Source: Vulcanimicrobiota bacterium
Lineage (GTDB): Bacteria; Vulcanimicrobiota; Xenobia; Xenobiales; JADMJV01
Reading direction: 5' to 3'
Assembly (NCBI GenBank): GCA_019637395.1
Contig: JAHBVR010000033.1
Location: 1-43,306, forward strand
Length of the DNA stretch: 43,306 bases
The position numbers were made by a program, and so were the translations under genes. The notes beneath the pieces are model-generated. The model worked only from the letters and a program-made list of their open reading frames with translations. It made no database searches and was not told the origin of the DNA. This document shows positions 41,659 to 43,306 of this stretch, in pieces; within the stretch, counting starts at the first letter, position 1; each line of letters opens with the position of its first letter.

Positions 41659-43257
41659 CTACAAAGGCTGCAAATCCGGCCACTCCAATTCCACGCCCTG
41701 ACCGCTCAACAGGCGCTGGTATTCCTGCAGGTGGCGGCTCTTCTCCCAGACCTGGCGAGGGGTGGCGCCGCTCTGGCGACAATAGCCGGCCAGCCAGCCG
41801 GCCGCCTCGCCCACGTTCCACTCCACCGGATGCAGTCGATAGCAGCCATTGGTGATATGGGTGGTGGCCAGGTTCTTGCCGCCGGCCAGCAGATTGGTGA
41901 CGCGCTGCGGAATCAGAGCGCCCAGCGGAATCTGGAAGGGCAGGGAACTGACGTCGATGTAGTTGTCGCCGCCGGTGGAGGGATGCAGGTCGATGCGGTA
42001 AGCACCCACGCCGACCGAATCCACGAAGCGCTCGGCGCGCACCTCGCTTTCGGACAGGCCGGTGGCGGCGCAGCGAGCCTCCAGGCCTACGTGCTGCTCA
42101 AGCACGGTCACCAGGCCTTTGATGCGGCGAGATTCGCGGATATAGGGCGCCATGGCCAGGCCGTCGGCCGTTCCTGTGATGTCTCCGCGCAACCCCAGGC
42201 CTTTCCAGCCTCCCACCGTCTGCATCCAGTAGAGCATGGACAGGCTGAGCTGACGGGCGCCCTCCAGGCAGGCGGCCTTTTGCGCGGGAGTACACTCGAT
42301 CGGATTACCATCCAGATAGTCGATCTGGGGCCAGTTGACCAGGACGATATCGCTTTGGTAGCTGCCTTCGATGAAGTTGCGCCGGTCGGCGATGCGGCGG
42401 AACGTCCATAAATCCATGGGGCCCCGCTCCGGTTTCGGATGCACCGGGTCAAAAGTGCGCACCACCGGTTCCAGGGTGATCGGGTGGGTGGCCTGCCAGG
42501 AGAGCAAGGGGCCACCCCAGGACGGCTTCAAAGCCGGAACCAGATCCCGGAAATATTCGTAGCGGGCGGGTTTCTCGATGGTGCGGTCAAGGTCCGGGTG
42601 ATAGTCCAGCACAAAACACCAGGAAATGGCCTGCATGTTGTGCGGCTGAGCCTGCTCGGCGGCGTGGGGCTCGCCCGTCTGCGCCCTGCTCTCGGCGCCG
42701 GTCACGTACTCCACCCCGGCCAGCGGCAAGAGATCTCCGAGTTCGCTGGCGTCGATGAAATAGTCGGCGCTGATTTCGTATTCTCCGACCGTCACCGACA
42801 AGACCCGGTCCCCATCGACCCGGGCCGCGCTGGGCACCATCCGGCGTAAGATCGTCAAAGCCCCGCCGGCCTCGTAGGGGCGCAAAATTTCTTCCAGGGC
42901 CTGCAGGCTGACGCGCGGCTCATGGCAGATGGCGCTGACAAATCCATTACCCGGGTTAAGCCGGGGGTTGAGGCGGGCCTCATGGGTCAGTGGATAACTG
43001 CGCCGGTAGATATCGCGGATGCTCTGGCGCAGCTGGCGATAGCTGGCGGTACAACCGAAGCTTTCGATCCAGGGGTGCTCATCGGGAGGCACCGCCTGCG
43101 AAGTCATCTGCCCGCCGATCCAGGCGAATTCCTCGGTCATGACCACCTTCTGGCCCAGCCGTAAGGCCGCCCAGGCCGCCGCGCAGCCCCCCAATCCCCC
43201 ACCGATTACGGCCACATCGCAGCGAATTTCTTTCATTTTCGTCATGCTGTCTCTCAT
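41659..43257 (-). CDS. FAD-dependent oxidoreductase
   Basis: A flavoprotein of about 532 aa of the FAD_oxidored (PF12831-like) type. Dinucleotide motif VAVIGGGLGGCAAAWAALRLG near residue 13, then TEEFAWIGGQMTSQAVPPDEH, a conserved family segment; later YFIDASELGDLLPLAGVEY and, at the end, LLAGGKNLATTHITNGCYRLHPVEWNVGEAAG. The substrate is unknown. Start is uncertain: ATGs at 43257, 43245 and 43236 are all possible; I use the first. No signal peptide. A small inverted repeat lies just upstream. Confidence 0.88.
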   Translation of the reverse strand: MRDSMTKMKEIRCDVAVIGGGLGGCAAAWAALRLGQKVVMTEEFAWIGGQMTSQAVPPDEHPWIESFGCTASYRQLRQSIRDIYRRSYPLTHEARLNPRLNPGNGFVSAICHEPRVSLQALEEILRPYEAGGALTILRRMVPSAARVDGDRVLSVTVGEYEISADYFIDASELGDLLPLAGVEYVTGAESRAQTGEPHAAEQAQPHNMQAISWCFVLDYHPDLDRTIEKPARYEYFRDLVPALKPSWGGPLLSWQATHPITLEPVVRTFDPVHPKPERGPMDLWTFRRIADRRNFIEGSYQSDIVLVNWPQIDYLDGNPIECTPAQKAACLEGARQLSLSMLYWMQTVGGWKGLGLRGDITGTADGLAMAPYIRESRRIKGLVTVLEQHVGLEARCAATGLSESEVRAERFVDSVGVGAYRIDLHPSTGGDNYIDVSSLPFQIPLGALIPQRVTNLLAGGKNLATTHITNGCYRLHPVEWNVGEAAGWLAGYCRQSGATPRQVWEKSRHLQEYQRLLSGQGVELEWPDLQPL

Positions 43258-43271
43258 TATGTAAGTTCGCC

Positions 43272-43296
43272 TGGAGTTGGCTCTCAGGCAACTCCA
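43272..43296 (-). promoter_or_regulatory. Inverted repeat upstream of the FAD oxidoreductase gene
   Basis: TGGAGTTG (43272-43279) and CAACTCCA (43289-43296) are exact reverse complements separated by 9 bases, 15 bases upstream of ATG 43257. It could be an operator or a leader hairpin; the window ends 10 bases later, so the promoter is not visible. Confidence 0.35.
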
Positions 43297-43306
43297 CACC
43301 TGTCTT

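Noticed and set aside
40224-41855. 543-codon + strand frame opposite the dipeptidase
   Set aside because: The PepD metal-site motifs are complete on the - strand; the opposite frame has antisense composition.

Overview
The window is about 43 kb of GC-rich, densely coding bacterial DNA with no rRNA, tRNA, CRISPR array, transposase or phage gene that I could recognise. I count 42 protein genes. Many are chained by 4-base stop/start overlaps (ATGA, GTGA, TTGA), and several use GTG or TTG starts. Exported proteins, a type IV pilin-like cassette and the de novo NAD pathway suggest a free-living, probably diderm, heterotroph. An uncultured-type lineage such as Eremiobacterota/Vulcanimicrobiota or Armatimonadota would fit, but no marker gene settles this.

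Layout. 372-7475 (+): M61-type metallopeptidase, DUF4105-like protein, acyl-CoA dehydrogenase-like and MDR oxidoreductases, a class II cyclic-nucleotide phosphodiesterase lipoprotein and a membrane-anchored double TrkA-N protein. A 21-bp perfect inverted repeat forms the end of this block. 7519-11055: a Gly/Tyr/Asn-rich secreted protein, a plant-type asparaginase, an exported transglutaminase-like protein, a 30-codon ORF with six consecutive Leu codons followed by a terminator hairpin, a small secreted protein and a 64-aa protein. 11157-17176 (-): large envelope-type unknowns (one with a LysM-like domain), a coiled-coil protein, a zinc-ribbon protein, a 55-aa protein, a YfcE-type phosphoesterase, an EcsC-family protein and a secreted protein. 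17299-29455 (+): one long operon encoding a SARP-type response regulator, a second response regulator, a PilC/GspF-like platform protein, a very large PilX-like protein, two prepilins, a sensor kinase and a DUF2723 membrane protein. 29561-32974 (+): nadA-nadB-nadC behind a promoter containing repeated operator-like sites. 32971-38241: an island of small, lineage-specific proteins. 38265-43257: ABC-F ATPase, PepD dipeptidase and an FAD-dependent oxidoreductase.

The most interesting element is at 34097-36217. A 154-aa protein carries five tandem copies of an AQPVYGAP unit. It lies directly upstream of a radical SAM/SPASM enzyme, which is followed without a gap by a 115-aa unknown. This has the form of a radical-SAM peptide-modification (RiPP) system with a multi-core precursor. 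The repeat codons differ at synonymous positions, so the peptide sequence appears to be selected. The second strongest element is the pilin/two-component operon, whose first gene has a hairpin that can hide its ribosome binding site.

All functional calls rest on motifs read by eye. No database search or folding program was run.
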